From contig CAJUJQ010000017.1 of NCBI GenBank assembly GCA_910586575.1, positions 17,681 to 33,043 on the forward strand: 15,363 nucleotides of DNA, given 5' to 3'. The notes under the pieces are model-generated. The model ran no database searches, had not been told where the DNA came from, and saw only the letters and a program-made list of their open reading frames with translations. Origin of the DNA: an uncultured Clostridia bacterium (lineage in GTDB: Bacteria; Bacillota; Clostridia; Oscillospirales; Butyricicoccaceae). The position numbers were made by a program, and so were the translations under genes. Below are positions 14,701 through 15,363 of this stretch, piece after piece. Numbering within the stretch: the stretch's first letter is position 1; every line of letters begins with the position of its first letter.

Positions 14701-15240
14701 TTCTTTGAGGAAAAGCCGCTGACGGCGGCGGAGCGCGGCACGGCGCACCATCTGTTCATGCAGTTCGCGAAATATGAAGGGCTGGACACGCGTGAGGGTA
14801 TTGAACGGGAGCTTGAACGGCTGCGGTCGATGAAAATTCTTTCGGAACAGCAGGCGGCAGCGGTGGACCTGGAAAAGATTCTGGGGTTCTTCCGGTCCTC
14901 TTTATATAAGGAAAGCTTCGCGTCCGGCAGGGTACGGCGTGAGTTCAAATTTTCAGTGCTTGTCCCGGCGGCGCGGTTTTACCCGGACGCGGCGGGCATG
15001 CCCGGGGAGGAGATTTTGCTGCAAGGCGTGATTGACTGCCTGATTGAGAACGAGGAAGGCTTCACGATTGTGGACTTCAAGACCGACCGCGTATCCAAGG
15101 GCATGGCAAATGCCCGCGCGGCAGGCTACCGGGAGCAGTTGGACGCTTACCGGCTGGCTGTCGAAGCGGTCTTTGAAAAGCCCGTTATCCGACAGGTTCT
15201 GTTTTTCCTTGCAATCGGTGCGGAAGTCGAGGTAAAATAG
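11695..15240 (+). CDS. addA: AddA subunit of the AddAB helicase-nuclease
   Basis: A 1181-residue protein (family about 1200-1250) that provides the active UvrD-type 3'-5' helicase motor and the second nuclease of AddAB. Residue Q6 in the W-T-x-x-Q motif and Walker A (A-G-S-G-K-T, 23-28) lie at the N-terminus. Walker B is V-D-E-Y-Q-D (387-392), followed by the motif III-like VGDMKQSIYGFR. Later motifs include GVGAVRLMSIHKSKGLEFP and LRILYVALTRAKEKL. A variable acidic, Pro-rich linker around residues 920-1010 joins the nuclease domain with H1018-H1019, G-V-I-D (1111-1114), D-F-K-T-D (1127-1131) and Q-L-D-A-Y. The ATG at 11695 follows GGAGGTG (11682-11688), which lies within addB, so translation is probably coupled; the in-frame TTG at 11659 has no such site. 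All catalytic residues are present. Confidence 0.97.
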   Translation: MWTSDQLRAIEGHGGDLIVSAAAGSGKTAVLIERVMARLADPVHPVDIDHFLLVTFTNAAAAEMRGKLSAAILARLECDPLNARLRRQLLLVHRAQITTVHSFCLTLAREQAPALGISPDFRIADDREATLLKNEVLEDTLEALYEENQPDFLALSEQLMTRQDDRRLSGVVLDTFEKIQAHPDPEVYLRRAAGEAGADSPFGQVLLDEARAAAEYGLAFLRLAAGQMEADEALEESYLPAFLDDIRQAEALLGRIYARDWDGAVEAARSVAYTRLKQMRGYEDKDLLKELQDMRKEWKDCVKRIQEKLLNVTAEEAAVDRALTAGVLRGLSLAVRTFSARFAEEKRRRGLADFNDLEHFAVALLLEGGKPTALAESLSQRYEEIMVDEYQDTNAVQDAIFGALGRRNLFMVGDMKQSIYGFRLANPYLFLKKYKESVDEPVADEPRRVVLSKNFRSRQQILDSTNYLMQAVMREAVGDLEYTAREMLYLGAEDYPDTENPCYQTEVLLLDTDKNGEDAGDDEDTPEKAEAEARMVAARIDRLLREGFPVFDRGSKVSRPAEPGDIVILMRSPKSKAAIYREALAGFGLTTRTEETEGLLQTAEVGVMVSLLAVVDNPRQDVDLIGVMRSPLFGFTEQELAEIRLCGRLVPYYDALRRAAHENGHAKDFLDKLARLRDFACDQPVYRLLWQIYDETGALAVYGALPNGAQRQKNLLSFFERARAYESQGFRGLFGFNRLLRGMLETGQDFEAVKADTGVGAVRLMSIHKSKGLEFPIVVLADCAKRFNEQEMKEPVLVHSELGFGAKVRDMERGVQYPSMERQAIAARIRREMVSEELRILYVALTRAKEKLIITAASAMLDRDLEKWARLAAMDRLPDYGMAKVRTPLAWILAPLLRHPAAECLRERVNTFVPVDADAPDVFAVEILRPGQAARQSDTAETAAEEAEESGLAVAPALVYPAAFLAELPAKLTATGVKRTYKAEEAAEDTPPPPKEVKLRRPFFEEKPLTAAERGTAHHLFMQFAKYEGLDTREGIERELERLRSMKILSEQQAAAVDLEKILGFFRSSLYKESFASGRVRREFKFSVLVPAARFYPDAAGMPGEEILLQGVIDCLIENEEGFTIVDFKTDRVSKGMANARAAGYREQLDAYRLAVEAVFEKPVIRQVLFFLAIGAEVEVK

Positions 15241-15250
15241 GCGGTTTTAA

Positions 15251-15302
15251 CGACCTTTTGACCGGGAATTTGCGATGGCAAATTCCCGGTCAAAAAAAGT
15301 CG
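15251..15302. other. long A/T-flanked hairpin after addA, atypical terminator
   Basis: ttttgaccgggaatttgc (15256-15273) pairs perfectly with 15278-15295 around the loop gatg. After a small internal loop cgac (15251-15254) pairs with gtcg (15299-15302). The T-run lies before and the A-run after the stem on the plus strand, and likewise on the minus strand. Neither strand therefore has the U-tract of a standard terminator, unless the hairpin alone suffices to end the addBA mRNA. Confidence 0.6.
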
Positions 15303-15351
15303 AAAAAATTTTAAAAAAAGCCTTGACATTCCCCGCGGCCCGTGGTATTAT
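15303..15351 (+). promoter_or_regulatory. strong sigma-A promoter with UP-like element for a gene beyond the window
   Basis: TTGACA (15323-15328), a 17-base spacer and TATTAT (15346-15351) with the extended -10 TGG (15343-15345). It is preceded by an A/T-only tract (15303-15319) resembling an UP element. All elements are near consensus, suggesting a highly expressed downstream gene, which is not in the window. Confidence 0.88.
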
Positions 15352-15363
15352 AAATAAGCTGAC

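Overview
The window looks like chromosomal DNA from a GC-rich member of the Clostridia, most likely an Oscillospiraceae/Ruminococcaceae-type gut Firmicute. The evidence is AddAB in place of RecBCD, MutS2 with a C-terminal Smr domain, AGGAGG-like ribosome binding sites, and sigma-A promoters of the TTGACA-17-TATAAT type with extended -10 elements. No marker gene fixes the genus, so this is an inference.

Layout: (1) 1-381 is the 3' end of a gene encoding an Asn/Thr/Gly/Asp tandem-repeat protein with a short helical C-terminus. A bidirectional terminator (469-497) separates it from (2) a leftward TetR-type regulator (503-1075), whose own promoter contains a perfect inverted-repeat operator. (3) Rightward follow a MutX/MutT-like Nudix hydrolase (1219-1686), mutS2 (1872-4265) and a MATE exporter (GTG start at 4416, end 5774). 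(4) A second bidirectional terminator (5786-5824) closes the MATE gene and also a leftward gene (5859-6713) for an unusual HExxH protein with two CxxC pairs. (5) 6714-7556 has no large gene. It appears to hold a compact type I toxin-antitoxin locus: a 27-codon holin-like toxin ORF (7123-7206) whose ribosome binding site is buried in a leader hairpin, and a convergent antisense RNA (about 7354 to 7243) with its own consensus promoter and terminator, overlapping the toxin mRNA 3' region. (6) A pentapeptide-repeat protein (7557-8216) with a striking cysteine ladder precedes (7) the addB-addA pair (8316-11708, 11695-15240; 14-bp overlap). The window ends in a very strong sigma-A promoter with an A/T-rich UP-like region, for a gene beyond the window.

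How the genes fit together: addB and addA encode the two subunits of the double-strand-break repair helicase-nuclease and are almost certainly translationally coupled. MutS2 and the Nudix enzyme are genome- or translation-quality proteins, but nothing except proximity ties them to AddAB. The TetR protein most likely controls at least itself. The best candidates for something little described are the toxin/antisense-RNA locus, the HExxH/CxxC protein and the Cys-laddered pentapeptide protein.
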